Origin: DATAAZ01 sp036259875
Lineage (GTDB): Bacteria; Actinomycetota; Thermoleophilia; Gaiellales; Gaiellaceae
Assembly (NCBI GenBank): GCA_036259875.1
Contig: DATAAZ010000079.1
Location: 1 to 61,847, forward strand
Reading direction: 5' to 3'
DNA length: 61,847 nucleotides
The translations under genes and the position numbers were made by a program. Positions within the stretch are counted from its first letter, which is position 1, and every line of letters starts with the position of its first letter. The notes under the pieces were generated by a model. It had not been told where the DNA came from. It ran no database searches and saw only the letters and a program-made list of their open reading frames with translations. This document shows positions 60,988 through 61,847 of this stretch, piece by piece.

Positions 60988-61847
60988 GTGGCGAGCTCCT
61001 CTCCGACCGCGCGGCGCGGCGACCTTCCGCCCGAGCTCGACGACCCGCTCTACGTCACCGCGCTCGGTCAGCTCGACGGCGCGCTCGACGCGGCCGACGT
61101 CAGCCCGCATGCTGCCGAGAAGCTCCGCTACCCCGAGCGGGCGCTCGCGGTCGCGATCCCGATCACGCTTGACGACGGCGACCTCGCCGTCTTCCCCGGT
61201 TACCGGGTTCAGCACTCGAGCGTCCTCGGCCCGACGAAGGGCGGCGTTCGCTACGACACCGCGGTCACGCTTGGAGAGTGCGCGGCGCTCGCGATGTGGA
61301 TGACCTGGAAGTGCGCGCTCCTGCGGCTTCCGTACGGGGGCGCGAAGGGAGGCGTGCGCTGCGATCCGCGGGCGCTTTCGAGGCCCGAGATCCAGCGGCT
61401 CACGCGGCGCTTCACGGCCGAGCTCATTCCCGTAATCGGGCCGCAGAAGGACATTCCGGCGCCCGACATGGCGACCGACGAGCAGACGATGGCCTGGATG
61501 ATGGACACGTACTCCATGCAGGTCGGGTACGCGGTTCCCGAGGTCGTCACCGGGAAGCCGCTCTCGGTGGGCGGGTCGGTGCTGCGCCCCGAGGCGACCG
61601 GCGTGGGCGTGGTGATGGTCGTCGAGGGCGCGGTCGAGCGCCTGGGGTGGAAGCTCCCCGGCGCGAGCTGTGTCGTCCAGGGCTTCGGGAAGGTGGGCGC
61701 GGTCGCCGCACACGAGCTCGCGGCACGCGGCGCGCGCGTGGTCGCGGTCTCCGACATCGCCGGGGGCATCCACGACCCCGAGGGCCTCGATCTCGCGGAG
61801 CTGGAGGCGTGGCGCGCGAAGACGGGCGGCATCGCGGGCTTCGGTCG
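60988..61847 (+). CDS. Second glutamate dehydrogenase-family protein (cut by window end)
   Basis: The frame is open from GTG 60988 to the end of the window, about 286 codons. It shows HSSVLGPTKGGVRYDTAVTLGE, TWKCALLRLPYGGAKGGVRC, KDIPAPDMATDEQTMAWMMDTYS, VVTGKPLSVGGS, GEATGVGVV-like TGVGVVMVVEGA and VVQGFGKVGAVAAHEL. The catalytic Lys motif is present, so it is probably active. Two differences from the first copy are Leu-Gly-Pro-Thr-Lys-Gly-Gly (first copy: Arg-Gly-Pro-Tyr-Lys-Gly-Gly) and a different N-terminus. It is divergent from the first copy. Its C-terminal third is not in the window. Confidence 0.9.
   Translation, partial: MASSSPTARRGDLPPELDDPLYVTALGQLDGALDAADVSPHAAEKLRYPERALAVAIPITLDDGDLAVFPGYRVQHSSVLGPTKGGVRYDTAVTLGECAALAMWMTWKCALLRLPYGGAKGGVRCDPRALSRPEIQRLTRRFTAELIPVIGPQKDIPAPDMATDEQTMAWMMDTYSMQVGYAVPEVVTGKPLSVGGSVLRPEATGVGVVMVVEGAVERLGWKLPGASCVVQGFGKVGAVAAHELAARGARVVAVSDIAGGIHDPEGLDLAELEAWRAKTGGIAGFG

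Overview
The window is high-GC, densely packed bacterial DNA in which GTG starts are common and many neighbouring genes overlap by 1 to 4 bases. Gene content and order point to an actinobacterium, most likely a Thermoleophilia-like lineage. The indicators are eno and pyk followed by ftsB/divIC and DUF501, an AddAB-like nuclease pair, baeRF, DUF3105, a 7Fe ferredoxin and a pseudo-receiver. The taxonomic call is inferred from gene neighbourhoods and was not tested by a search.

Region 1 (1-6400) is accessory and partly decayed. It holds the end of a probable secreted protein, small phage-like genes (an HNH nuclease, an excisionase-like HTH, a coiled-coil protein), a cyclase-family gene with an in-frame TGA, a second HNH gene with a frameshift, and intact ABM-like, VOC and OsmC-like genes. 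Up to four fragments of one small gene family lie within 2.8 kb, two with a conserved 43-base leader, beside two strong palindromes. Region 2 (6489-7945) is a TauE/SafE transporter divergent from an Rrf2 regulator across an AT-rich spacer. Region 3 (8247-12613) carries a PRC-barrel-like/Hsp20 fusion, a cluster of four hairpins that may be a structured RNA, an FHA protein, a LysM protein, a coiled-coil protein and small membrane proteins.

Region 4 (12647-23990) is core housekeeping: rplY, pth, mfd, a SurA-like foldase, mazG, eno, pyk, ftsB, DUF501 and two small genes coupled by overlaps. Region 5 (24040-31295) is signalling and envelope: an excisionase/BldC-type HTH fused to a receiver domain, a PAP2 phosphatase, two coupled membrane proteins, a four-GAF SpoIIE phosphatase, a membrane-anchored spermidine-synthase-like protein and an L,D-transpeptidase. 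Region 6 (31332-35397) is thiol-redox and cytochrome c maturation (TlpA, CcmH, CcdA with two tiny ORFs), DUF309, a pseudo-receiver, a ferredoxin and an isocitrate/isopropylmalate dehydrogenase-like gene.

Region 7 (35449-42370) is a four-gene sugar ABC operon whose first permease carries a large extracytoplasmic insertion, followed by two genes broken by several small lesions. Region 8 (42458-49782) has a small Lsr2-like protein, the AddB-like and AddA-like repair nucleases, and endonuclease III. Region 9 (49788-61847) carries EamA, PAS, TrxB, baeRF, RmuC, CsbD-like, nitrilase and DUF3105 genes, tRNA-Leu(UAA) with a terminator, SnoaL-like, NfeD-like and GST genes, and two divergent glutamate dehydrogenase paralogues, the second cut by the window edge.

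The single-base lesions concentrate in two blocks, 1063-6300 and 40292-42370, while the long genes elsewhere are intact. That pattern could mean gene decay or local assembly error, and raw reads would decide.
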